From: Linanthus parryae | Lineage: Eukaryota; Streptophyta; Magnoliopsida; Ericales; Polemoniaceae | Assembly: GCA_023055425.1 (NCBI GenBank) | Contig: JALGPY010000009.1 | Coordinates: 32,965,275 to 33,029,274 of the forward strand | DNA length: 64,000 bases | Reading direction: 5' to 3' | In this document: piece after piece, positions 22,151 through 33,007 of the stretch | Layout: each line of letters starts with the position of its first letter | Position numbering within the stretch: position 1 is the stretch's first letter | Notes under the pieces: model-generated | Database searches by the model: none | What the model was told of the DNA's origin: nothing | The model's input: the letters and a program-made list of their open reading frames with translations, nothing else | Program-made: the position numbers and the translations under genes

Positions 22151-25140
22151 TAAAAGTCTAGTCCTCGAGCTTGGGGTCTTACGACTATCCGTAGTCTTCT
22201 TTCAATTGTTCATTTGTCGTGGCCTTTGCTGGTTTCTCATTGTCTAAATTATTTGTCCCGAAAGTCCCCCCATCTCCTATTTATCTCTTCCTGATCTTCC
22301 CTATTACCTTGTTTTTTCTTGCAATATTTCTTGCAATTTCTTTTCTTATGAGATGACAAGCCGTCTATCCCGTTTCCCGAGTTTTCTCATGATTTTTAGT
22401 ACCGGGATGATGACGCGAGTACCTCTTGCCGATAGACTCATGCCACGAGTGCATGACATTCCTTAAGTGTGGGGGTGTGAGTCTTGCATAGCCATAATAA
22501 GTTTTCTTTTTATATAGATTTTAGTTCATTCATTTTGTTTTATTTTAATCCTTTATAATTCTAGTATCTTATATTAATTGATTCGGCACGTTTTACTATC
22601 GTGATTCGACCTACCCAAAAGTCTACATTAGTAGAGTCAGCCAAACATTTAGATAAAGTTTAATTACAATATAAAAGAAAAATAAAAATAAAAAATAAAT
22701 AAAAATAAAAAACAGTTTTAGAGATATGGCAATTTATAGAAAAGACAATGTTGAAGAGAGTTCACTGATAAAGCTGACTTAGCGTATGAAAACTCACAGT
22801 GAGGCGATTTAGGGAAAGTGGACATGAAATGTTGCTTTAGACCACAATTTTGAGCCCGTGTGGTCAACACTGGCATTGCCACCATCACATAGGTAGAAAA
22901 TTGTTTTCACCCACAGGCATGTCTATATCCTTAGGTACACTAGAAAACATGTTTGAAGCCCATTACTCATTTATTTGTAGCGGATATTAGCCTAGAAAGT
23001 CGTTAGGAAGCCTTCATCAGTAGTGTAGACCAACCATTCCTAAGCGTCGTGGTCGAGGAGCTGAGTATGAATGGATTCATTTGATATTTTTTATCTTTAT
23101 GTGATACATATCCATAGACGGGACCTAGCGCACATTTTGTGGAATAAGATAGATTGAGTGTGTAAGGAGACACTGCATTTATTTGCAGGAGGTGATTCAC
23201 TCCATTACATAGTGATCACCAGTTGAGGACAGTCGCGTGTTTTGTCTTCTCCGGCACAGGGTTTCATTGGGGGAGAAAGGAGTTTCATTGGTGGGCGTTC
23301 CTTGTTTTTCTCATATTTTGGTTTAAGAAGGTTCAGACGGCATAGCAGGGTTTTATTTTCATACTACCAACATATCAATGAGATGAGTGTAGAGATTTCG
23401 ACATGGACACTTTTTATCAAGATATTTAGATTTTTTCCACCCCCACTGATATTATTTATTGATTTATGCCACTTGGGTCTCCATTTCATGTATTATATAT
23501 TTTCATTTGAAGTTTCTTTATTCTTTACGCCCCTCGTCTCTGCAAAAAAATAGAAATAAAAATGAAAAATGTTTAAATTAGCTTCTCACAACACGATTTT
23601 ATGTATTGTTTTTTCCTCTTTTCTTAGGATTTTTGACCATTTTTGAGTAATTCTAAGCGATTGTATATGATAAAGTATTGATTTCACCTTTTACGGTACT
23701 TTCATGTAACATTGTGAAGTTATTTCTATTTTATGCTAATTTAGATAGGTTTAATCATTTGTTTTATCCCATTTGTAGAATAACGGGTATTGTTGTTATT
23801 TATTTCAGGAACTTGTGAGACGTCGTGAGGAGATTGTGGAGCAAGGAGGCACAAATGGAGACTACGAGATGAAACGAGGAGCTAAGGAAGCATATGGCCG
23901 AGCAAAGACACAAGCAAATGGACATACTAGAGCTCCCACACCATGGTGAGGACATTGCCACCATGGTGAGAAGAAATCATTAAGTCATAAAAATACCTCG
24001 CCGTGGGGAGAGCGCGCATCACGCCACCATGGTGAGAGGATTTTAATCACGCATCACAAAAAGGACCCCACATTGTGAGCGCCACACCCCCATGGTGAGA
24101 AGACAATACAAATCATGTCACCATAGAGGGCGCCCCGCCACCATGGACGGAGGAATACGGACGGACACGCATAGGAGCAGACTGAAGGGTGAGCCCGACA
24201 TCAAGCCATCTTCGAGGGGCCAAAGCAGTAACTAATGGATAGTTTTGAGGGTTTCTTTGAAGCACTATTTCAAAACTTATAGTAAAAAATAAAGAAAATA
24301 GAGATTTTGACAGAGATTCATTCACGGAGAAAAAGAAAAGAACATTGGAGGCGATAAGGGGGCAACTTCGAATCTGTGACAGAGACGACCAATAAAGATC
24401 CATTGAAGCTAATCTGGGTATCTTGGTTTGTTTATCTATCTTTTATTTCAGTTAGACATGATTTGCAATCAAGAATCTTCATCTTTTCCCTTAATTGGCT
24501 AGACTCATTTATTAGGGTCCGAGTGGGTACCTAGGGTTTATGTGTTCTTGAAGTTTATTTTCACTCTTTGGTTCATGTCATGATTTGGCTAAATTGATGA
24601 TCTAGTTTTGAAAAGTTTAGTTTTGATTCATTTTCTTGATTAGGAGATGTCTTGATCTTGAAACTAAATTAACTCGTAGATTATTTCTAGCAATCGGTAC
24701 GAATTAGCAGGCAAAATGAATCGAAATCAAAGGAAGCCTTTGAACTTTATATTCGTGGATGGAGCACTTAGATCGGTAGATAGAATACACAAAACTAGGT
24801 TGGTGTTTTATTGATAGAAAATAAACGCAAGAATTCCCAGGAATCCATTGCGGTTTCCTAGTTTTCCCATCACTTTCACACAAATCCACTTTTATTTTCA
24901 GCACTTTTGTGTTTATTTGTTTTATGTTAAAATTAGTTTTTAAAACAATGAATAATTAAAACCCTCGTCACTTCGACTTGATTGTTAGAATTTTCATATC
25001 TCCCAATTCTTGCGGATTGATATAGACCTGGAATTTATCAGAAAAACTAGCATACAGCATGCACTTGCGGTTAATTCAGCAGCGTCTTATTAAAAGCATT
25101 ATTCATACACAACTGCTGTATGTCGGCGGCTTAAGGAGCG
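22151..25140 (+). mobile_element. Decayed gypsy 3' UTR plus LTR remnant
   Basis: No frame survives. The order fits the 3' end of an Athila/Tat-type gypsy element: AAGTGTGGGGGTGTGAG at about 22465, an A-rich run of AAATAAAAAT (22670-22720), a long UTR, then LTR-like sequence from about 23590. Within it are several CCATGGTGAG words (23940-24110), and the end is near CTTGCGGTTAATTCAG (about 25068). No clean TG/CA limits or second LTR can be shown, so both boundaries are estimates from general resemblance to such elements. Confidence 0.35.
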
Positions 25141-25640
25141 TTGTTCAGTTTTAGCAATTTCTATTCTGTATTGTTAATTATTTTTAGTAAGGGGCCGAGT
25201 TGGTACACATTCATCACCAATTTCACATGACCCATTCACGAGGTCGGTTACCAAGCTGTAGTTTATACCGAAGTTAGGAGATGATAGTTTGATTTTCTAG
25301 GGAGACACTATCAGCTATACCTTGGTGAGAGGTTGTGAGATTATGTACTGTGAAGTTATGACAGTGACGTTTAGGACAGCACCACTATCCATATTTATCT
25401 ACCGTCCCTAAGCCTTCATCATCTTATACCCATTTAAATAGTTCGGATGGTGCTATTGAAATACGTTAAATGTGGTTGCAAGTTATTGATCCTGGTTTGA
25501 TGGCATTCAGTGCGAGCTTAGCCGCATGACAAGTTAGTCTTGAATTGCTGCAAACCCAATTCTCTAAAGAGGCATGAGAACTTGATGAATTTCGAAACTA
25601 ATTCAAGAGATTGCCTGATCTCAAAGTAATAAAAAGTATT
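25141..25640. other. Unassigned stretch between two gypsy remnants
   Basis: No frame, repeat or signature that I can name. It is probably more of the same decayed gypsy sequence. Confidence 0.25.
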
Positions 25641-26350
25641 TCAAAAAAAAATATAGTTAGTAGTCAGATAATTTGAACAAGTAGAGTTTAGGATTAATTT
25701 AGCTTTATTTTTTTTACATTTTAAGTCATGTCCTAGTTGAGTCAGTCCAATTTGTAGTAGAGTCGAGTCTTGACTAGGGGTACGAGTTATGGAAAGTGTG
25801 TGGGAAACTTAGACTTCATTCGTTCTTTAGATTATTGCCCGGAGATGTTTACTCGAAACGAGTAAAACCTAAGTCTAGGGGATTTGATGACATTGTTTTA
25901 GGTAATATTTATACCTCAATTTTTAAGGTTTTTTGTGAGTTTGATAATATCTCCTATTTATATAAACATTTAGTGTTATCTTTTTCACCATAGTTTTACG
26001 ACATCGTTTATGATTCTTTGAGGCATTTTGTGCTTGTTTTGGTATTTTTTGTGCATACGTTTCCTTTTTGCAGGATGGTATTTGGTATCCTTCTGTTTTG
26101 CAGTGATACAGGTGGAGGAATGGCACATGCTAGAGAGTGCCAGGATAAGGGAACGTGTTTTGGAAGCTCAAGTGGTCAAAGAATGAAGCTGGAAGGAGAA
26201 AAGTAGAACGAATGAAGAAAAGAAATAGCAACAGCCTTGCACCGCGATGAGGATCTTGCTGTGGTGGTGGGATATTGCAGACAAGCTTCCACCACCATGA
26301 AGACTTCTACCACTATAGTGGCGCTATTGGCTGGCTCGCGTATATGACGT
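25641..26350 (+). mobile_element. Second decayed gypsy 3' UTR and LTR start
   Basis: GCCCGGAGATG...CTCGAAACGAG is followed by CCTAAGTCTAGGGGATT (about 25869-25885), resembling the polypurine region of Tat/Athila elements. TGATGACATTG at 25886 would then be the LTR start. The following sequence, with CACCACCATG-type words near 26290, is LTR-like. No coding sequence survives and the right edge merges into the start of Tat-1. Confidence 0.35.
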
Positions 26351-26429
26351 TATTTTTCTTTTGTTGAAGAGTTTCATCAGCTTTATCCTACGTCCAACTT
26401 TCCAGTTGTAGCTAGTGAATATTTGATGT

Positions 26430-26974
26430 GTTGATTGTCATCTACCTGGCAGCTGCTGATAAGAGTCATTGGTACTCCATTACCATACTATACTTTATTA
26501 TCATTTTATTTCTTATCTATATGGGGGATGTGGGGCAGGGTTCCCTCGCCTATGAACCATATGAGAGTCAAGGGGTCTAAGTGGCTTGGACGCTAGAGTA
26601 CGGATCGTCACACGTGAGTAACGGTTTACACTCGTGTGTAACCCTTGTCAGTTATAAGAGAGACTTGCGAATCACACGACTATACATGCGGTCGACCGTA
26701 CACGTGCGAGGGAGTTATACAACCCTTGCATGCAGTTATATAACTTCTTGTGACTTTTTTCCTAAGACCAGTATATATAGTAGTGTTGTCCTCTGATAGG
26801 GTTCGGTTCTTTTGGCTTATCCACTTGCATACTGTCTCTCTTTCAGATATCTGACTTATGCTTACTCTCACTCATGTCCACTTAACCTCTTACTCTTCAT
26901 CTATGCTGTGTTGGTTGTTCTTGTTTATTGCATGTACACGTTTGGATCCTTCTAATAATCTCCCTTGCCATACA
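26430..26974 (+). repeat. Tat-1 5' LTR (left limit approximate)
   Basis: It is recognisable by co-linearity with the Tat-2 LTR: both contain a GGGGG...CCCTCGC block, GGCTAGAGTA-like words, a CCAGTATATATAG box, and a pyrimidine-rich end before the same primer-binding site. The end is CATACA at about 26974. Confidence 0.55.
26768..26780 (+). promoter_or_regulatory. Tat-1 LTR TATA box
   Basis: CCAGTATATATAG is identical in Tat-2 (59407-59419). It lies 204 bases before the primer site here and 202 in Tat-2, in otherwise diverged LTRs, which supports a real promoter element. Confidence 0.7.
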
Positions 26975-26975
26975 C

Positions 26976-26991
26976 TGGTGAACCCGACGTG
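26976..26991 (+). other. Tat-1 primer-binding site
   Basis: TGGTGAACCCGACGTG follows the LTR end by one base and is shared exactly with Tat-2. I cannot name the matching tRNA with confidence. Confidence 0.75.
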
Positions 26992-27027
26992 CAGCAACCT
27001 TAACGATTCACTCGATATCTTAAAATC

Positions 27028-29625
27028 ATGAGTCACGATAGTGAAGAAGGATATCATTCTCCTCCAAGAGATGGAATCTCAAGAGACGAAACTCCAGTTA
27101 ACATCCACAATCAAGTGCAATCGCATGCAGTTTTTGGTGACTCTCAGACCTTGGAAATGCTCAATGCAACAATCCAGAATCAGGCTAGAGTCATGGAAGC
27201 CCAGTCCGCGCAAATCTCCCAAATAATGGCGATTCAGGGAAACATTGTGACTAACTCTTCACAGGGAAGTTCAATTCCCGTTGAAGCTGCCACGATATCA
27301 ACACATCCTTCCAACATGCCACCACCCCCTCCACCTAGTCCGCCTCCGCAGCACGGGAACTTACCACCACCACCCCCACTCACACCACGCTTCCATCCTG
27401 AACAATAATCAACAGCAAACTCTTCGAGGAACTACCCCATGAGAATACCACTACCATTCGCATATGGTGTCAACTCGCAGATAAAAGGTATTGTGCCCTA
27501 CGACCCAAATACGCCCTACATCCCTGGTGTCGCTTCCCCCTCTGTATTCCCTGTGGGAGGAACCACTCCAACAGCTATGTCAACTCTGGATCAACGTTTG
27601 GGAAACTTCCTCGCGAACTAGTCTCCCACAGATGGTGTCATTCCGAAGGACGAATGCGCCCCACCCGTCCCACGAGAAATTTATCTGATGCATAATCATG
27701 CAGGTTACAAGGCGCCGAAGTGGGAAAAGTTGGACAAGGTTAATGGCAACGCATAAGAGCACGTAATGTGTTTCGTGGATATGATGGGTCCACATGGAGT
27801 AGATCAAAGGTTGCTGATGTGCAATTTTCTGAAATACTTAGGACATGTCAGGTAAAAATGGGACAGAACGCTGGAAGCATGGTCCATTCATACATGGGAG
27901 GACATGGTGAAGAGGTTTTACACCAAATTCTTTCAAGTGGAAGAGAAAATGACGAAAATTCATCTGTCTCAAATGCATAAGAAGCATGATGAAGAGGAGT
28001 CCCGTTCATAAAAAAGTTCAAGACGAAGTCGCTTGAATGTGTGGACGAAGTAATGGAAAGTCGTCTAGTGGAAATATGTCTCCAAGGGATGCGTGACGAA
28101 TACAAGGACATGTTGATTAATTTGTAGATGTTGACCTTTTCCAAACTAATCGATTGTACCAGGAATATCGAGCCTATTGTAGAGAAGAAGAAGAGGAAGT
28201 TCACAAAAGGAAATTCTAGTTTCTAAATTGGAAGATTCAACTACAAAAGAGGACGCGAGGTAGAAGTGGATGCAGTTTCATTGCCGAAAGCACAACGAGG
28301 TCCACCAAAAGAGGCTCTACCCTTTCCATGTTCCATTGGCAAAGTAACGAAACACTGTAAATAATGGAGGAAATATGGAGTATTACTTGTGCTCGAGAAG
28401 CCTCCCACAGGAGAACAGTTAAGAGATCCAAAATGGTGTGACTGCCATGGTCAAGTTTGCACTCCACAGTTTAGTGCAAGAAGCTGAAGTGCTTGTCGAT
28501 AGGAAATTGAAAGAAGGCGAATTTATTATTGAAGAACCGGTCAAGGATGTTCACATCAATATTTTTCGATCCCATTCTACATAGGAACCCAAATGGAAAG
28601 AAGTGGCAGTAGTAACTATCAAGGATCAGGAAGAAACAAAGGATGAAGAAATGCCATTCATTGCAGAAATCAATGAAGATGAAGATTATGGAGTTGATAC
28701 TGAGGATGCTCACGCAACACGAGCAGGGGATTCACCCGAATTCGAGAAGTTCTTTGATGAAATGAATTTTTGAAGAGCTTGTCGCCTGGAAATAACGAAG
28801 GTTATTTTGGGAATCGCAAAGGATTTTAATGAAGATTTGGTAGTCTCCAATTGAGAAGTTATCAAGGCATTACGATCATCTGGACCAATAGTGTCGTTTT
28901 CAGGAATTGAGAAGAAAGCAGATGCGAATCATCACTGGCCATTGTATGTAACGGTAATTATGAACAGGATAGAGTTCAAGAGAGATTTTTTTGATGTAGG
29001 AGCAGCAGTAAACGTGATACCAGGTAGAACTCTAGAGTTGGCTGATATTATAGAGAAGAAAATTGTGAAGCGACGGTCTCCCTTGCTTGGATTTGGGAGC
29101 TAGTCAAAGATGACAGTGGGATGGATCAGTTTAGGGATTCAGATTGGAAAGATCAAGTGTTCGGCTAAATTCCATGTGATAAATGCAAACACAACCTATC
29201 ACATGATTATCGGACGTGCCTGGATACATCGCTTCGATGCGGTACCCTCCACGGCACACCGGATTATGAAATCTATGTGGATAGATAGAGTTGTGGACAT
29301 TCCAGCTTCAACAAATCCTTTCAAATTGAATGAGGCCCACCTAACGGAGGCTGTTTGGTTCACAAAGATGGGGGACGAGGAGTTGCCAGCTCCTTTCAAT
29401 CCCACTCTGCTGCCCAAATGGGAACAAATTAAAGACAAGTCACCTGTAGAAGTTATGTTGATGAGAGAAACTCCAAAGGAAGATCAGTGTGCGAAAGAAG
29501 AATTGCAAAAGGTGACATATCACAAGAAGAACATTTATTCGTTGAAAAGAGTTGTCGAGCATGACAATGAAGGGAATGAAGGTAGTAGCTTTTATCACAA
29601 TGGAAAGAAGTGTTATAGCATATGA
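27028..29625 (+). pseudogene. gag-pro: Tat-1 gag-protease (broken)
   Basis: It starts MSHDSEEGYHSPPRDG at 27028, co-linear with Tat-2 gag. An N-terminal coiled-coil-like segment and a proline-rich run (about 27313-27400) are followed by at least eight breaks through the gag domain. The protease part is open again from 28891 (VIMNRIEFKRDFFDVGAAVN, then TYHMIIGRAWIHRFDAVPST). The Tat-2 active-site D-G-G-A reads D-V-G-A here. It ends at TGA 29623-29625, the same position and context as the Tat-2 stop. SIRE-2 lies three bases further on. Confidence 0.88.
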
Positions 29626-29628
29626 AGG
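29624..29628 (+). repeat. SIRE-2 target-site duplication, left copy
   Basis: GAAGG, identical to 48844-48848; it marks where SIRE-2 entered Tat-1. Confidence 0.95.
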
Positions 29629-31114
29629 TGATAAGTCTGAAGCTCATGGATACTATGATATGAAAATACAGGGAGAGAGCTTGGCTCCTTGATGATGAAA
29701 GCCAGAAACACAAGCATAAGAAACTTCTAACTACCAAAGCTTCAAAGCTTTGAGTTACTGTAGCAATTCTTGTATACTGTATTTGTCTAACTATTTTGTG
29801 CAGGTTTTGGTTATGTTTTGATGATGATTAGTTTAGTTATTTAATTATATTCATTAATCTATATTCTAAGAGGATCACTGCAGGATTAGATTGGATTGAA
29901 AATCCAATACACGTTCTGGAGAAGTTAGCAGGCAAAGCTTCAAAGCTTTGAGATTTTCAAGTCACTCTTTACTGCTAAGTTCTTCTAACCATATTTCTGT
30001 ATGACAATGGATTCAGTATTACTTGGATGTTGTTACATGCTGATTATCGTCTATTATTGTGGACTCTATATTGTTCATTAGATATATTCATGAGAATGGA
30101 TATAATTGTTAACTCAGAACTATCAGCAGACAAGTCTAGCATTTATTGGTTAGCTGCTGTTTCAAGTAGATCTCTTTGCTAGATTGTATTGTTATTTGTT
30201 TGATCTTGTTTGCTATGGATTTTTAGGTTTGTTGGACTCTCCAATGTCCATAAACAGATCAGCAATATATTCAAATTGAGGTTTTAACAGGAGCTTAACA
30301 GATAGTAGATATTTTAGGAATTCTGTTCCTGAAATCTGTCAAGTTAGTTGCAGACTAAAACAGCTAGCTATGTTTGAATTGCAAGGACTATTTAGAGACA
30401 CAGAGGTTGTATTTTTGAAGAGGGCAATCATCTGGGAAGATCAATTACACACAACTCTTAAAATCATTCAGGGAATCAATTTAAGCAGGCTGAAGATTAC
30501 TCAAATCCTGGAGAACTCTTCCAGGCTTTAAACAACTTATTCTTTCTGAGTTCTTCTCTCTGTACTTAATTGTATCATCTTTTTTTTATTTCTAAACCTC
30601 AGTAAACTTAGTAGTTTGGTTGTTCAAGTGAACAACAAGAGGTTCTTATTGTTTCAACAGGTTGTAGCCTGTAACTAGATAGGTTGGGAACCACAACCTG
30701 TATAAGTGTAAGGTAGGTCACTTAGGCTTGATATCTAGGGCTAAATATGGGTTATTAAGTTGTGTTTGAATCGTGGAGGGATTAAATCCCTCAGGCAGAG
30801 ACTAGGTCCAATTGTGACTGAACTCTGTAAAATATATGTGTCCTTGCTATTTACTTTTGTTGCATTTACATACAGTTTATATTGGAATTTTCAAAGCTTC
30901 GGAGCTTTCCAAGTCTCGAAGCTTTGAAGCCTCTATACTCTGCTGTTATATCTTTTAGCTTCTCAAATCTATTTCAAAGCTTTGAGATATCAACAACTTG
31001 TTTTACTTAAGTTTCAAAAACTTGAGTTTTGGCAAAAACTATTATACTCTATTCAACCCCCAACCCCTTATAGAGTATTATTTTACCTGTTTACACCTAC
31101 ATTAGAAAATTTCA
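29629..31114 (+). repeat. SIRE-2 5' LTR
   Basis: A 1,486-base LTR from TGATAAGTCTGAAG to AATTTCA. It contains CAAAGCTTTGAG at 29743-29754, 29941-29952 and 30975-30986, GTTGTTCAAGTGAACAAC at 30619-30636, and a C-rich tract near 31057-31072. Confidence 0.93.
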
Positions 31115-31116
31115 AT

Positions 31117-31128
31117 TGGTATCAGAGC
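31117..31128 (+). other. SIRE-2 primer-binding site (initiator Met-tRNA)
   Basis: TGGTATCAGAGC, the unaltered copia site, two bases after the LTR. Confidence 0.92.
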
Positions 31129-31166
31129 TTTGGGTTACAGTTTAAAGATCTAACAATCTTGTGACA

Positions 31167-33000
31167 ATGAGTTTTGTAGGTGAAGGAGGATTCTCACAGG
31201 GAAGGGCATCTAATAGACCTCCATTATTCTGTGGTGATAACTTTGTGCATTGGAAGGCATTAAAGAAAATGTTCATCATATATCAGGAAATGGATCTATG
31301 GTCTATTATTGTGAATGGGCCAAACCTATTCTACACCACTGTGGATGGTGTTAGAACTGTCAAAAAATTACAAAGCTTTGAACTTATTATACTGTGCTCT
31401 TAGTGCAGATGAGTTCAACAGGATATCCAGCTGCAAGAATGCAAAGAAGATATGGGATAAGTTGAATGTTACCTATGAAGGAACTAGCCAAGTCAAGCAG
31501 ACAAAGATTAATATCATTTTGAGGCACTATGAACTGTTTAAGATGAACTCTGATGAGTCCATCAAAGATATGTTCAAAATGTTTACAGATATTGTGAACA
31601 ACTTGGAATCTTTGGGAAAAGTATTTTCAAATGAAGAAAAAGTCGGGAAGATTCTTAGAAGCTTGCCTAAAGCCAAATGGGAGCCCAAAACTACAGCCAC
31701 TGAAGAAGCTCATGACCTAAGCATTCTGGAACTGGATGATATGCAAGGAAAGTTACTCACTCATGAGATCTCTATGAAGGAGGTTGATGGTGAACTGAGT
31801 GACAGCATAAAGAATCTGGTACTCAAGGCAAAAGACAGTGAAAAATCCCAAAGCCTTGAACCAGAAGAAGAAGATGATGATGATGATGAGGAAGCCTTAG
31901 CCTTGATTTCCAAAGCCTTTGCCAGTATTCTCAAGAAAAGTAGGAACTCTGGAAACAAGGATCATAACAAAGAAAAGTTCATATCCTCAACTAGCAAGTA
32001 TCCGAAAGGTAAGTCCTCATCACAATCATATAAACCTAAAGTTATGAATTGCTATGAATGTGGAGATGCATATCACTTGGTGAGAGACAGTCCTCAAAAG
32101 AAAAAGAACTGACAATTTTCAAAGAAGAAAAATGACAACAGAAGGAAGAAAGCAATGGTGGCTTCATGGAGTGATTCAGAATCTTCAGACTCATACTCTG
32201 ATGATGAGCAAGCCAATATCTGTTTAATGGCTGGACATCAAGAGAACCATTCCACTGAGAAGCCAATTGATGACATGGTAAAAAATCTCTTATCTAGTCC
32301 TTCTGATGTGTTACCCGAAATCCTCAAAAGTATGTTTTTAAATGAGGAGAGTTACAGGAATGAGATTGACTCTTTCAAAATGAAGGTTCATGAGCAGGCA
32401 AAAGAAAACTTAGATTTGGTTTTTCAGAATATATGTCTTGAAGCTACTAAATTAAATATTGACAGTGACTTGAAAGCCTTGGACAGTAGATTCAAAGCTT
32501 TGAAATCACAAGTCAAAGAAGTAGTTGATCAAAACACTATTTTAACTGATAAGTTTGTTGATCTAAAAATCATTCTGATGATTTAGAACAACAAAGCACT
32601 ACTTTGACTAGTAAGCTTCAAGAATCCAAGAAAATTCTTTCAACTTTTGCTGGCTCAGAACAGAAGTTAAGTCTCATGCTTGGAGGAAGTCTGCAGTATG
32701 TTCACAAGAGTGGAATTAGATATAATCCAAATTTTCCAAGAAAAAGCCAAACCACATTTATGAAAGCAGGAAGCAGACATTCACCAAAGTGTCATTATTG
32801 CTGTAAAATTTGACATGGAAGAGTAACTTGCCCCGTTAGAAGGACAGAACCTCACATAATGAGGAACACCTATCCTTATCAGCTTAAGGCACAAGTGAAA
32901 CAGATTTGGGTTCCAAAAGGAGTTAGACCACCTAATATGGTTGACTCTGAGTATGAATCCAAATTCTACACTTGGTCTAATAGCCTGTTAAGGCACTGAT
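31167..33000 (+). pseudogene. gag: SIRE-2 gag (broken)
   Basis: It starts MSFVGEGGFSQGR at the ATG at 31167. A frameshift lies between about 31315 and 31400. The UBN2-type gag domain follows (TYEGTSQVKQTKINIILR and onward), then an acidic run. The zinc knuckle CYECGDAYHLVRDS (about 32050-32090) has lost its last cysteine, and a TGA at 32110-32112 replaces a sense codon. The frame resumes (32155-32586) and decays further; the second knuckle, near 32790, has a Gly to Cys change and a stop. Confidence 0.9.
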
Positions 33001-33007
33001 TGATTTT

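Noticed and set aside
23930..24150. GCCACCATGG as a strong start context
   Set aside because: It occurs several times with no open frame behind it, inside a decayed LTR; a coincidence of the repeated word.
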